From Scleromitrula shiraiana (lineage: Eukaryota; Ascomycota; Leotiomycetes; Helotiales; Sclerotiniaceae): a DNA stretch of 64,000 nucleotides. The position numbers and the translations under genes were made by a program. Positions within the stretch are counted from its first letter, which is position 1. Every line of letters begins with the position of its first letter. Under the pieces are notes generated by a model. It saw only the letters and a list, made by a program, of their open reading frames with translations. It did no database searches and was not told the DNA's origin. Below, one piece after another: positions 11,741 to 22,582 of this stretch. Where the stretch lies: contig JABELC010000008.1 of the NCBI GenBank assembly GCA_028455995.1, forward strand, positions 1,673,501 to 1,737,500, written 5' to 3'.

Positions 11741-13136
11741 ATGTCATCCGCAACAACCCCCCCAGAACCAACCCCCATAACAACCAGTAAACTCGAGCTG
11801 CGCACCGCCTACGGCCCCGTCTACCGCACCGTTCTCAACACTCCTCCCCGGGACTGCACATCCAGCGAAATCCCCATAATATCACTTTCGTCCATTAATT
11901 CCCCCTCACTCAGCGAGCGCCAGGCACTCGCGAATGAGATCCGCGCCGCAGCCGTTGGGACCGGATTTTTCTATATCAAGGATCATGGGATTTCGGAGGA
12001 CATTATAAAAAATGCGAAGGGGCAGGCGCTGAGATTTTTTAAACAGTCGTTTGAGGAGAAGGCGAGGATTGATAGCAAGAATTCGAGGTTCTTTAATGGG
12101 TTTTTTGGGTTCAAGAGTAGTAATATTAGTCCGGGGGAGAGTTTGGATTTGAAAGAGACGGTAGGTTTCACTTATTTTCTTTTCTATGTTTGCCATGGTT
12201 GATTTACGAATATAAGAAAAGAGAGGAGGAGAACAGAGGAAAGATCATGATATACTAAAGCAAGAGAAAACTCCAGATCGCATGGCGCTACGAACCCCAA
12301 TACGATCCCGATCCCAAACCTCTCGACGCAATCCCCGAAGAAGTCAAGCCCTTTATCCGCGGCGAATCCTTCGTCTGGGAAGGAACATCGCACCTCCCCA
12401 ACTTCAAACACGACAGCCTCCTCTACTGGTCCTCCTGTCTCACCCTCGCCCGGCGCCTAATCCGCATCTTCGCGCTGTCCCTCTCCCTTCCCGAAGACTA
12501 CTTCGACAGCCGAGTAACCTACCCCGGCGCCGACGGCCTCTATAACTACTACCCGCCCGTAACGGACCAAGAAAGAGCAGACAATGATGTTGGGCTGGGA
12601 AGCCACACCGATCTGCAGCTTTTCACATTGTTGTGGCAGGATATGATAGGCGGGTTGCAGGTGCTGAACAAGGAGGGACAGTGGATTAAGGCGGTGCCGG
12701 TGGAGGGCACCCTGGTGGTTAATATTGGGGATTTTATGATGAGGTTGTGTAATGATCTTTATAAGAGTACGGTGCATAGAGTTTATAATCGGGCAAGTGT
12801 GGAGAGGATTTCTATGCCGTTTTTCTTTGGTGAGTTGAGTTGTATAAACAGACATCTTAGAACGACTTTTGGATTTCTGTGGGATTTTGCTAATCTTGTT
12901 GTTTGTTTTAGGTCTTAATTTCAACTGTGTAGAAGGTGTTGTTCCTACTTGTACAGATGAGAATAACCCAGCAAAATATGAACCCATATCATGTGGTGAT
13001 TGTAAATTGAACTCCTCTTTTTAAACATCAGATGACAATGACTGATATCTCTATAGGGTGCCAATTGAGATTTAAACTGGAGAATGAGGAGTACAAAAAG
13101 AAGACTGCACCAAGTGCTGTAATTGTTGAATCTTAG
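11741..13136 (+). CDS. 2-oxoglutarate/Fe(II) oxygenase, isopenicillin N synthase-like (378 aa)
   Basis: This is a cytosolic non-haem iron dioxygenase of the DIOX_N plus 2OG-FeII_Oxy fold. Four exons close the frame: 11741-12160, 12277-12829, 12912-12995 and 13057-13136. The N-terminal DIOX_N domain has IPIISLSSI and the GTGFFYIKDHGI motif (about residues 69-80), both standard for the family. The catalytic domain shows the iron ligands H250-x-D252 (GSHTDLQLFTLL), the distal histidine H307 (STVHRVYN) and the 2-oxoglutarate-binding R317-x-S319 (ERIS), so the enzyme should be active. The last exon is short and the protein ends ...AVIVES. The substrate is unknown. Fungal relatives act in secondary metabolism, thymine oxidation or gibberellin-like chemistry, and I see no cluster partners here. 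Confidence 0.88.
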
Positions 13137-13437
13137 TTTAATATTCCATCTTTGCGTTTGATATATTCTTGGTCGATGAGGGCGAATAAAGCGGTGGTTA
13201 TCATCATTGGATAGATAGATAGTTTCCACATCCCACATCCCATATAGCATAGTCGTCCAATATTTACATACCCATCCGATTAAATCAAATAGATACCCCC
13301 ATTTTATATTGATCCCAAACTCTCAACTCCAATAACCTCAGCAAACATAGCGTATCTAAATAACCCCCGATCCCAAACCCCAAACTCCCAATTCCTAACT
13401 CTCTCTCCCACCTTCACCCTGTCCCCCCCATCTAATC
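13137..13437. other. Short convergent intergenic gap
   Basis: This region lies between the 3' ends of the oxygenase and the Pac3-like gene. It is pyrimidine-rich on the plus strand from about 13270 on. I see nothing else in it. Confidence 0.5.
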
Positions 13438-14110
13438 TCACAAAACCCTCCCCACCAACTCCAACAAATCAAAATACCCCCCTCTATCTCTCCCCCCATT
13501 CCCCCCCGTACCCTCCAACCCCAACCCCACCATCAACGTCCTCCTCTCCTCCGGATCCATCTTCAGCACCATACTCGCTATCTGACTCGCAATCAGATGG
13601 CCCATCATTTCTCTCTGTTCGCCGCCGCCGCCGAGCAGCGTTTTGGGCGTTAGGTGGGAGAGGGGGAGGATCATATTGTTAGGTTCGGAGGAGAAGGAGG
13701 GGGTGTCGAGAGTGGTAGAGTAGGAGGTTGGGGAGGCGGAGGTAAGGGGGATTTGAATCTGTAAGTGGGGTGATTAGATTAGGTATGCCATTTTAATTTG
13801 TGTGAGGGTTGTGAAGTGTAAGGTTCATTTGGATTGTGATTTTGTTTACTTTTGGTGGGACGATATAGGAAGGTAAAGGGGGTAAGAGAAGAGAGTAAGA
13901 ACATACCCATTGACCTAGCCTTCCACCCTGAGAAATCGTAAATATAATCTTATCTGCGAATGCAATGCGGGATACATTTGTTTCGATGCTGGTGACGAGA
14001 CCGGAGGCTTGTTTTGAGGGGGCGGGGAAGGGGAAGGGATAGGCGGTTGAGAGGACCCCGGGTTTAAGGATGTCTTCGTTGTTGGTGGTTGGGGGTGAGG
14101 TGGTTGACAT
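13438..14110 (-). CDS. Proteasome assembly chaperone 3-like protein (174 aa)
   Basis: Likely the Pac3/Poc3-type chaperone that helps build the 20S proteasome alpha ring in the cytosol. Two exons fit, 13907-14110 and 13438-13758, with a 148-nt phase-0 intron starting GTATGT. The N-terminal strand pattern RIAFADKIIFTISQGGRLGQ (about residues 48-67) followed by W and IQIPL matches the Pac3 core, in which a ...F-x-D-x-I-hydrophobic...Q-x-G-x-x-G stretch precedes the next strand. Later MILPLSHLTPKTLLGGG and the helix HLIASQIASMVLKMDPEERR fit the conserved Asn/Gln-rich helix region and the final strand LMVGLGL. The low-complexity Gly/Asp tail is variable. Length is close to yeast Irc25/Poc3. The assignment rests on motif shape rather than an alignment, so moderate certainty. 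Confidence 0.62.
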
Positions 14111-14473
14111 TTTGGAAGAGGGATGTGGTGTGGTTTGGGTGGTTGTATAATTAATTGGTGATATGGGGAGGATGGGGTTGGTGATGTAAATAAATCTCAG
14201 CCTTATGGAAATTGTGGGGGAAGGGTGGAATAGGCGGCCGTTAGGCTAAACTTATCCAATTTGGCCATTGCCGTCGCCTGTTGATCTTCCACCTCTTTGC
14301 ATATCTTCCCCTTCTATGTCTTAATTACATTTCAATAATCCTCAAATTTTCGCCATTTGCGATTCTCAATTTTCGGAGTTCTAGTAAGTATAATCAGACA
14401 AAACGATAGTTACACTCAATTATCATTCCCCTCTAGGAAGTCTTTCACAACACAGTCTATACCTTCTTCAAAG
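14111..14473. promoter_or_regulatory. Shared divergent promoter region
   Basis: This 363-bp gap separates the starts of the Pac3-like gene (-) and the 2EXR-like ORF (+), so it probably serves both. It contains GGCGGCCGTT with the CGGCCG core at 14235-14240, the same core found twice upstream of med6. The minus-strand part is G-rich and GGT-rich. Confidence 0.35.
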
Positions 14474-15037
14474 ATGGGTTTGAACTTCTTGGAAGTTTTT
14501 CCTTGTGAGATTCCAGACAGAATTTATTCTTATCTTTTGGTATCTCCTTCTGGTCTTATTTTCCCCAGTGTTGACCCTATATTTAAACAGGAAAGGGGGC
14601 GGCGCGTGTATGAGTGGCATCTATCAACTATTCAAGGATATGAAGTCTTTAACAATCCCAAACCTCTGGATTTTATTTCGATTTTCTTAACATGTCGACA
14701 ACTTTATGAAGAATCAAGCCATATATTCTACTCCAGAAATTCTTTCTTTCTTGATTATCTGGGGATTGCTAAATGTGCACGTGCAATTGAACGTCAAAAA
14801 TGGACTCTCGGTAGAAATATTCAGCGTGTTACCATTGACTGTCCTATGCTCATATGCGAGCAGTACGAAAATGATCTAGTTGATTCTTTGTCAAAATTCG
14901 AGGATTGGTCTTCCCGGACTCCTTGCCTACAACGTATCACACTTTTCATTGGAGCTTCATTCAGAAGTGCAAAGACTTTCCGGGGATTCTATATGCGAAG
15001 ACGGCAAACAGAATTGTATCCTCATTGTGGGGGCTAA
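14474..15037 (+). CDS. 2EXR/DUF7730-like F-box-related protein (187 aa)
   Basis: This belongs to a large, poorly characterised ascomycete family. The N terminus FLEVFPCEIPDRIYSYLL resembles the LP-x-E-I-x-x-x-I-Y motif that begins 2EXR/DUF7730 domains. Further on, ISIFLTCRQLYEESSHIFYS is the second hallmark (LL-x-CRQ-x-Y-x-E-x-x-x-x-x-Y). The C-terminal part (RITLFIGASF...) is shorter than in most relatives and the frame stops at HCGG. The gene may therefore be truncated or may continue through an intron I could not place. I took the first in-frame ATG. An upstream open stretch from 14357 lacks an ATG. No function is established. Relatives may act as F-box-like adaptors. Confidence 0.55.
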   Translation: MGLNFLEVFPCEIPDRIYSYLLVSPSGLIFPSVDPIFKQERGRRVYEWHLSTIQGYEVFNNPKPLDFISIFLTCRQLYEESSHIFYSRNSFFLDYLGIAKCARAIERQKWTLGRNIQRVTIDCPMLICEQYENDLVDSLSKFEDWSSRTPCLQRITLFIGASFRSAKTFRGFYMRRRQTELYPHCGG

Positions 15038-15988
15038 AAAGCCAAAAATTTACTCTAGTAACCATGCCATCATAGATGCCACTAGGATTTCGCGGCGCCG
15101 GTGGTGATTAGCCACTGATATGTACACACGAAGCTCGATATTACACATTTTATTGGATGCTCATCCTTTTTTTGCTATTTATTTGCATTTGCTGAGCGGG
15201 CAGTTAGGAGGGAAGGAGTTCTTTTGTTCTTTCCGTTTGTGATCTCTCGTTGCTGTGTTCTGCTTTTTGGTCGGTGTTCTATTCGGCTCGGTTAGAGATG
15301 GAGGCTAGTTGTACCGGACTTGCTATTTTTAGGGGGTCTTGAGGTATTGGGTTAGAATGGACTAGTTGGTTAGTAGGTTCAGTTAGGCTGGTTTCTTGCG
15401 CTAGGTTAAGTGAATCAATGGATGGATGGGATTGTAGATTGAATATTAAGATCTGATTAGATGATTGAGGATCATGAAATTTATTAAGAAGTATATTATT
15501 GACTTGACAAGTATGTGTGAGAAAGCAATTTTTGATGGCTCGAAGCGATGCGGATTATAGTACTATGATAATGCCTACATATGTAGCATGGCTTGGGTCC
15601 AGTGATTATGATACGATCTCTTACCAATCGCATCAATACAACTCTTCTCCTAAGTGATCCATCTAATTAGATATTCCCTAGAAATTCCCCTTACTACATA
15701 TTAAACGAACAAGCTAAATGACAAATGTATCCATCTTCATATGAACCTACCTACAATCTATAAATAAGGCACCAATCTGTAAAGTTTCATATCCCAAATG
15801 GCTCTAGGATTCAAACAAAAAACGGATCTAGGGGGGTGGTGTTTTGTTTGTTTAGCTAGTTGGCAGGTTAGTTGTGAATTTTATATGTTGGGATGAGAGG
15901 GGAAAACTAGTTGTTGTTTTGTTGTTGTGTGATTGTTTTTTGATAGAGGTGGTTTTGATCTTGTTGTTGTCGTTGATTTGAGATGATA

Positions 15989-16012
15989 TTGTTGTTGTTG
16001 TTGTTGTTGTTG
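15989..16012. repeat. TTG trinucleotide microsatellite
   Basis: Eight uninterrupted TTG units. On the minus strand they read as an Asn or Gln run inside an unsupported short frame, so coding status is doubtful. Confidence 0.8.
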
Positions 16013-16987
16013 AAAATCATAGTTATAGGAATTGGTGATGAATATACTGGTGTACAATGTATACCAGTAACAATAAACGTTAAAGATAACAAAGGAACTA
16101 CCGTCTGAAGATATACATGTAACATATCAACTAAGACAATCAGACTACCTCATACTTGAAATGTGAACCGCATAGTAAGAGAAGAGAAAATTTGAAACAT
16201 GTGTCAACATGAAGATTGGCAAGCCACGGTTCTCTCGAGTGCCGGTGGTCAAATTTAATATCTTTGAGAGTGCAGATTAAAACTTGGCTGAGGAAGAAGG
16301 GAGTTTATATAGACATGAACTGAATGCGGGCGAGAGATGGAGGGTGGGGAAAAGGGGTAATGAGATTGAATTTGATAGGTAGACTTTGGATGAGTGGATG
16401 GTAATGGATATGGGCAGTGAATAAAAGTTCATTCAGTAAACTTGGTGAGAATGTAGAGAGGGGGGTAGATGGAAAAGAAACGAGAATTGCAAGACCATGG
16501 ATGTGACTAAGCAAAGATGAATGGTATTTTAAATATATCCTGTTTGCAGGATTATTTTGGAGTATACGCAATACGCTAGAGAGTGAAACGACATCTTGTC
16601 AAGCACAACATGCGGAACTACTTTAGTTAATGGACTTTCTCAGATAGTGTTCGTGACTATAATATTGATGAATTGCATATGAAACAATTAGAGGGATAAA
16701 GACAATAAAAATGGTGCGGGATAACCGACGGTGAATATAAGAAGGAAATAACTGACAACGGAAGAAGGAGCTTTAATGACAACAATATGTATTCCACAGG
16801 AATGCAGATTTGGATGGAGATTGATACAATGAAATCACAGTACAGGTTGGGATCATTTCCTTTCAAATTGTGGTTTTACTGTGGTAAAGTTGTACGATAT
16901 ATGGTACTATGGTTTTGTGTGGTATATTCTTATTATTGATCTATCTATGGTACAGGTTGTCAAGTCGTATATATGTACGACTGTGGT

Positions 16988-17003
16988 CACGTGCTGTCAC
17001 GTG
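16988..17003. promoter_or_regulatory. Tandem TCACGTGCT boxes
   Basis: CACGTG occurs at 16988-16993 and 16998-17003 as two copies of TCACGTGCT in a row. TCACGTG is the known core for fungal bHLH factors such as Cbf1. No gene start lies close by, so function here is uncertain. Confidence 0.25.
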
Positions 17004-17627
17004 CTACCTTGTGATCTATATCCCAACACAAATACTCTCAAAAGAATGTCTTGGTTTTCGAATCCAGAGAATATTTTGGGTTTGGTTTGAGCAGTTACAG
17101 CTCTGGATTCTTTGCTTGTTTTATGTTCGTGTAGTTTGCAAGATCGAGTCATGGGCTCTCGGAGAGATTTCATATCTAGATCAGTATAAATCGACAAGTG
17201 AGAACAGCGTATAGAGCGGAGTATTGGATGGAGTGGTGAATGCTGGGGCTCCAAAGTGTAACTATACCCTTTTCTTGATCAACCTTCTATACTGTGGGCT
17301 TTTCATTTCAAACCAAGATCCTGTTTGACTCTTGAGTCAACTTCTGTCATCACTTCGATTATTGATGACCAAGTCAAGTTCAATGGGAGCGTTGCACAGA
17401 ATGCAGATATCCTTATATCGGCTACGGTTGGGTTATTCTGTAGAAGAAGGCTAGCTGATTGTTCACTGGTGTGGATATGGTGGAGTATTATCATTGATGA
17501 AAATATACGAGAACCATGTTAATGTAGTCTCTGGTATCAATTGTTATCAAACCTCAAATATCAAGCGATATGATGTTTGTAGCAGATGTGTAAGATCGAG
17601 AAATTTGTCGCGGAGTAGGCAAGCTAT

Positions 17628-17652
17628 CCCTACGGTATCACGTATTCAGGGA
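17628..17652 (+). repeat. Left terminal inverted repeat of the AT-rich element
   Basis: Perfect 25-bp match to the reverse complement of 18483-18507. A weaker match (GAATA after a diverged gap) continues inward, so the original repeat was probably longer, near 38 bp. Confidence 0.9.
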
Positions 17653-18482
17653 TTTCTTGAATACTATTTAAAAAAGGAAATTTTTATATTATAATTAAAA
17701 TTTCAATTGCATTATAAATTAATTTTCGGGGAATGATTTTTTATTAATATAAATTCAATTTAGATTTTTTATTAATTTTTAAATTTATTTTAAATAATTA
17801 TATAAAATTAAATTAATATAGAATTTATATATAAAATTAATATATTTTTATTTATATTTATATATAAAATTAATATATTTTTATTTTTAAATTTATTATA
17901 TATTATTAATAATAATTAATATATTTTATTATTTTCTAATTTAATTAATATATCAAAATTAATTTTATATTTTTTTTATTATTAATATATTTAAATTAAT
18001 ATTAATATATATTAAAAAGTAATATAAATATATTTTTAATTTTTATAAAAAATCATTTTTATTTAAAATAATAAAGTTATTGATTTTTTAAATCAATTAA
18101 AAAAAAACAATTATATAAAAATAATTATAATTTTATAATTTAAAACTATATTTATATAAATTAAATCAAATTAATAAAGAATTAAATAAATCTTTAACTA
18201 ATAAAAATCTAAAATTAAATAATAACTATAATTTAAAATCGATAATAAAGCTATTTTAGATATAATTTCAAATTGATAAATTTTAGTTGAAATTTATCTA
18301 AAGTTTATTTGAAATTAATTTTTAAATTTAAATTTAATTATTTTATATTATATAAAATTTAATTTTTAGTTAATTGCAAATTTAGTATATCAGTATTTGA
18401 AATTTTAATGTACTTAAACATTAAAATAAACAATTTCTTAAAGTTCATTTAAAGAAAGTTATTGAATTCTATTCAGGTTCGC

Positions 18483-18507
18483 TCCCTGAATACGTGATAC
18501 CGTAGGG
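18483..18507 (-). repeat. Right terminal inverted repeat of the AT-rich element
   Basis: Perfect inverted partner of the left repeat, followed directly by TAT, which also precedes the left end. Confidence 0.9.
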
Positions 18508-18671
18508 TATGTAAGCTCACTGGTGACGAAATTCTGCCGACCTTCCCCCCAGTGAAAGGCGGTAAGATTTATGTGGCAGAAAAGTCCAAAAAATTGCGAC
18601 CGAAAATGCAAAGAATCAATTCTTCACATAAATTTAAATTCATTTATAATTTGAATGGGAAATAATTCGAA

Positions 18672-21600
18672 ATGCCTCCGAAATTCGTACCCCGTCAGCG
18701 AAAGCACAAAGTCCTTGCTCGAAATAAAGCCAATGAACCCGAAACTATCGTTGATTCTAATGCGACCGAACTCATCCAACCATCTAAGAAATCCGATCAT
18801 GAAGAGAAGAAACAGAGATTAAAAGAGGAGCTCAATGGCGACAAGAAGATTAGTGGGAAGAAGGCGAAGAGATTAGAAAAATACATCGAGACGAAATTGA
18901 GGAAGGACGAGAACAGAATACTGATCGAGAAGTTATCTAAGAAGAATGAAGAAGGAGGGTTATATGAAAGTAGTAAAAAATTGGGACAGGGTGGTCTAAC
19001 GAGGAAACAGAGACTCAGCAGAGCTTTGAAAGAGAGAGCGAAGGGATTGGATATTGATGGGGATGGCGAGGAGGTTCTATTTGAGAAGCGGACAGTTAGG
19101 GAGATGGAAAGTGAGGATAGTGGAGAGGATGAACAGCCAGAGACTGCAAAAGAAGTCGAGCAAAGCCCAGAATTAATACCAACCCCCGCTCAGACTACGA
19201 CAACGGCACTCGTGCCACAAATACAGTTCGGCGTCGGCACTGGTCTCAAAAGACCGCTTGAAGTGGACGATGATGGAAAACCAGTTATACAAAAGCGACA
19301 GCGGAGAGGTGGAGTTAAATCTAGGGTTCAGTTAAGGCCACAAGTTGCAACAATATCAGAACCAGAACCAGAATGGGAAGGATTTGGTTCTAGCTCAGAA
19401 GGCGATAGTGACGAAGAAGAAGGCTCAGAGAACGATTCCGACGATTCGAATTCAGCAGAGGAGGATGGTTCTGACTCTGGCTCTGAAAACGAGTCAGGAG
19501 ATGAAGATGAGGACGAAGAAGATTCGTCAGAAGAGGAGAGCGAAGACGATAATCAGGCCCAGAGACAGGAGCGTTCGTCTGCATTTAAAGCATGGGCGAA
19601 TCAACAAATCAATGAGGCTTATGGCTATCAGCCATCATCAAATATACCACTTGCGACAGAAACGCCCAAGATAGAAGGATTTAAGCCTAGACCAGCGGAA
19701 CAAGATCCCTTACCTATGGAGTTGCAACCTACGAGCAATGTATCACGAAAGGCCTTTAGTGTTTCTATAGAACGTCCATCGAGTATCCAAGATGTTAGGC
19801 TTAAGTTACCGGTTGTGGCAGAAGAACAGAAAATTATGGAAGCAATTCACAATAATAACCTAGTAGTCGTATATGGTGCTACTGGTTCCGGAAAAACTAC
19901 GCAAGTACCTCAATTCTTATACGAATCTGGGTATGGTACGAAAGGTTCACCCAATCCTGGAATGATTGGAGTTACACAACCCCGACGAGTTGCTGCTGTT
20001 AGTATGGCAAAGCGTGTAGGAGATGAATTGGCCGACCATGGCAAACGGGTTGCTTATCAAATCCGGTTTGAAGGTACAGTAAGTCCAGATACTGCTATTA
20101 AATTCATGACGGATGGTGTGCTTCTAAGAGAAGTAGCACAAGATATTGCTTTACGCAAATATTCCGCTATAATAATTGATGAGGCTCACGAAAGGAGTGT
20201 CAATACCGATATCCTGATCGGTATGTTGAGTCGTGTGGTAAAGTTGAGAGAGGAAATGTCTCAAGAAGATTCTACTGTGCAACCATTGAAGCTTATCATT
20301 ATGTCTGCGACTTTACGAATCACAGATTTCACGGAAAACAAAACTTTGTTCTCTAGCCCACCCCCTGTACTTCAAGCAGAGGGTAGACAATATCCAGTCA
20401 CAACCCATTTTGCAAGAAAAACTCATCATGATTATGTTGAGGAGGCATTCCGAAAGATTAGTAAAGGTCATCGCAGATTACCACCTGGTGGATTCTTGGT
20501 GTTCCTTACGGGTCAGAATGAGATCACGCACCTCAGCAAAAAGTTGAAAGAAGCATTCAGGATAGGTTCCACCTCTACAGGTCCGCAAGTTCGGATTTCT
20601 GGTAAGGATGCTCCTATTGAGGCTGAAGATATTGATTTCGGCGAGACCATGGATACAACCACGGATGATTATGCCGATGATGACGACGATGTAACGTTTA
20701 ATGATGATGAAGATTTCAATATTGGCGAAGAAGCAGATACAGGACCATCAAAGATGCACATATTACCTCTGTATTCATTACTCCCTACCAAAGAACAATT
20801 ACGAGTTTTCGAGCCGCCACCTGATGGATCACGTCTGATTGTGTTAGCTACGAACGTCGCCGAGACATCTCTCACAATTCCTGGCATCCGTTATGTGTTC
20901 GATTGTGGAAGATCGAAAGAACGGAAGTTCGACAAAACCACTGGTGTGCAGAGTTTCGAAGTTGGATGGATTAGTAAAGCAAGTGCTAGTCAACGTGCAG
21001 GTCGTGCTGGACGTACTGGGCCTGGTCATTGTTACAAATTGTATTCTTCGGCGGTCTACGAGCGCGATTTTGACGAGTTTGCGGAGCCAGAGATATTAAG
21101 AATGCCAATTGAGGGTGTGGTATTACAACTAAAGTCAATGAACTTACAGCATGTTGTTAACTTCCCATTTCCAACTCCACCAGATCGTCAGAGTCTTGCA
21201 AGTTCCGAGAAACTTCTTACATATCTTTCCGCACTTTCACCATCTGGTCAGATTACTGCAACTGGTTCGACCATGTCAATCTTCCCCCTGTCACCAAGAT
21301 TTGCTCGAATACTTCTAGTCGGCCATCTACATAATTGTCTACCGTATACAATTGCCCTAGTGGCAGGTCTCTCCGCCGCTGATATATTCATACCCGAAAA
21401 CCAAGTTATCCCAGCCGCAGCTCCCCGCGACGAGGAAACTTATCTGACCACTGCGGAAAAGATTGAACAGGATGCTCGCGCTAATCTACGCCGTCAATTT
21501 AATAAGGTTCATCAATCCTTCACTTTCTTAGATGATAGATCCGATGCAATTAAACTCCTCCAAGCCGTTGGAGAATTTGCTCACGAACCTACCGAATCAT

Positions 21601-22334
21601 GGTGTATTTCTCATTATGTTCGTTTCAAGACTCTCAAAGAAATCTCACAGCTTCGTCGCCAAATTACAGATCTCTTGCGCACCAATATCCCCGCCTTTGC
21701 AGCATTAAAGTACGAAGAGAAACTAGCTCCTCCATCAGTTAAACAGGTCAAAGCACTTAAACAAATGGTCGCAGCAGGATTTATCGACCATGTAGCTATC
21801 CGAGCTGATCTATCCCCAACTCCTGCCGATTCATATCGCAAACCCACCCGCGCAATCGACGTCCCATATCTCACACTCTTCCCATCCCATCTTCGCGACA
21901 CCAAAAGCGATAATGAGGAAGAACAAGATAGAGCAGTTTACATTCATCCAGCATCGCCCCTTTCCCACCTCAGCCCTAAAGAATGCCCCGATTACATCAT
22001 CTATTCCTATCTACAAAAGCCGTCCGCAGATCCAAACACCCCGCATAAAAAGCCGAAAACAAGAATGCATGCACTTACTGATGTTTCCGGTGGACAACTT
22101 GCCGCTTTGGCAAAGGGAACAACACTTTTGGAGTATGGTAAGCCTCTCAAAGAGGTTATGCCGAAGGTTAAGGGGGCAAAGATGGATGAGCAAGGAGGCA
22201 AGGAAGGAGAAACAAGAGAATGTTGGGTGGTTCCTTACTTGAGGGCGGAGGGGACGGGTGGTATGGGTTGGCCATTACCGGCTAGAAAGGTTATCCAAAG
22301 AAAGGTCAAAGGAAAGGGTTGGGTTGTTGATTAA
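18672..22334 (+). CDS. dhr1: DEAH-box RNA helicase Dhr1/Ecm16 (DHX37 type, 1220 aa)
   Basis: This is a nucleolar ATP-dependent RNA helicase that displaces U3 snoRNA from pre-18S rRNA during 40S subunit assembly. It is a single exon close in length to yeast Ecm16 (Dhr1). The N terminus is a basic extension (MPPKFVPRQRKHKVLARNKA) with KKISGKKAKRLEKYI, characteristic of the DHX37/Dhr1 group. An acidic Ser/Glu/Asp tract follows at about residues 230-290. Helicase motifs are intact: I GATGSGKT (402-409), II DEAH (503-506), III SAT (about 545-547), and VI QRAGRAGRTGPG (from about 774). A second acidic insert (TTDDYADDDDDVTFNDDED) separates the RecA domains, as in Dhr1. Winged-helix/ratchet/OB regions follow and the protein ends KGKGWVVD. 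The DNA element upstream ends 164 bp before the ATG. Confidence 0.93.
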   Translation: MPPKFVPRQRKHKVLARNKANEPETIVDSNATELIQPSKKSDHEEKKQRLKEELNGDKKISGKKAKRLEKYIETKLRKDENRILIEKLSKKNEEGGLYESSKKLGQGGLTRKQRLSRALKERAKGLDIDGDGEEVLFEKRTVREMESEDSGEDEQPETAKEVEQSPELIPTPAQTTTTALVPQIQFGVGTGLKRPLEVDDDGKPVIQKRQRRGGVKSRVQLRPQVATISEPEPEWEGFGSSSEGDSDEEEGSENDSDDSNSAEEDGSDSGSENESGDEDEDEEDSSEEESEDDNQAQRQERSSAFKAWANQQINEAYGYQPSSNIPLATETPKIEGFKPRPAEQDPLPMELQPTSNVSRKAFSVSIERPSSIQDVRLKLPVVAEEQKIMEAIHNNNLVVVYGATGSGKTTQVPQFLYESGYGTKGSPNPGMIGVTQPRRVAAVSMAKRVGDELADHGKRVAYQIRFEGTVSPDTAIKFMTDGVLLREVAQDIALRKYSAIIIDEAHERSVNTDILIGMLSRVVKLREEMSQEDSTVQPLKLIIMSATLRITDFTENKTLFSSPPPVLQAEGRQYPVTTHFARKTHHDYVEEAFRKISKGHRRLPPGGFLVFLTGQNEITHLSKKLKEAFRIGSTSTGPQVRISGKDAPIEAEDIDFGETMDTTTDDYADDDDDVTFNDDEDFNIGEEADTGPSKMHILPLYSLLPTKEQLRVFEPPPDGSRLIVLATNVAETSLTIPGIRYVFDCGRSKERKFDKTTGVQSFEVGWISKASASQRAGRAGRTGPGHCYKLYSSAVYERDFDEFAEPEILRMPIEGVVLQLKSMNLQHVVNFPFPTPPDRQSLASSEKLLTYLSALSPSGQITATGSTMSIFPLSPRFARILLVGHLHNCLPYTIALVAGLSAADIFIPENQVIPAAAPRDEETYLTTAEKIEQDARANLRRQFNKVHQSFTFLDDRSDAIKLLQAVGEFAHEPTESWCISHYVRFKTLKEISQLRRQITDLLRTNIPAFAALKYEEKLAPPSVKQVKALKQMVAAGFIDHVAIRADLSPTPADSYRKPTRAIDVPYLTLFPSHLRDTKSDNEEEQDRAVYIHPASPLSHLSPKECPDYIIYSYLQKPSADPNTPHKKPKTRMHALTDVSGGQLAALAKGTTLLEYGKPLKEVMPKVKGAKMDEQGGKEGETRECWVVPYLRAEGTGGMGWPLPARKVIQRKVKGKGWVVD

Positions 22335-22582
22335 TTATCTGGATAGCTTTAGAGACCAAAATTCTAGTCTTACTTTGTATTCCCTCGCTACTACAAAGTA
22401 TTCTGATGTATAATCATTCACATCGTACAAACTTACTGCACGGTTACCCCGCACTGAAAACATATGGAAAGTGAACTCACTCATTATCACCAACGTTGGC
22501 GTTCGTGATCAAGTCCAACAATAAGATTCTCTAATCTGAAAGCCCATAGCTCTAACTATATTTTCACCTCTATTACCAAAAC

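Larger units (their letters stand above)
15038..17627. other. Long intergenic stretch with simple repeats, no supported gene
   Basis: I support no gene in these 2.6 kb. Frames at 15907-16125 (-) and 16305-16571 (-) have no domain. The first is largely an Asn/Gln run encoded by a TTG/GTT array. There is a GGAT patch near 15419-15430. A tandem pair of CACGTG boxes lies at 16988-17003. The stretch ends at the AT-rich element. Confidence 0.45.
17628..18507. mobile_element. AT-rich, RIP-like DNA transposon remnant with 25-bp perfect terminal inverted repeats
   Basis: The element is 880 bp. Its ends are perfect 25-bp inverted repeats (17628-17652, beginning CCCTACGGTATCACG, and 18483-18507, ending CGTGATACCGTAGGG). 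It is flanked on both sides by TAT, consistent with a TA target duplication as in Tc1/mariner/Fot1 elements. The interior is almost pure A+T with no coding capacity, including a 33-bp tandem duplication at about 17824-17889. Only the ends keep normal base composition. This is what RIP would leave, though I infer RIP rather than show it. The 3' end lies 164 bp before the dhr1 start codon, so the insertion may touch that promoter. It could be a MITE or a deleted autonomous copy. Confidence 0.82.

Noticed and set aside
15907..16125. Minus-strand frame with Asn/Gln runs
   Set aside because: About half is microsatellite translation. The hydrophobic N-terminal part alone is not enough to call a secreted protein.
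16305..16571. Minus-strand 88-codon frame
   Set aside because: No domain and no splice context.
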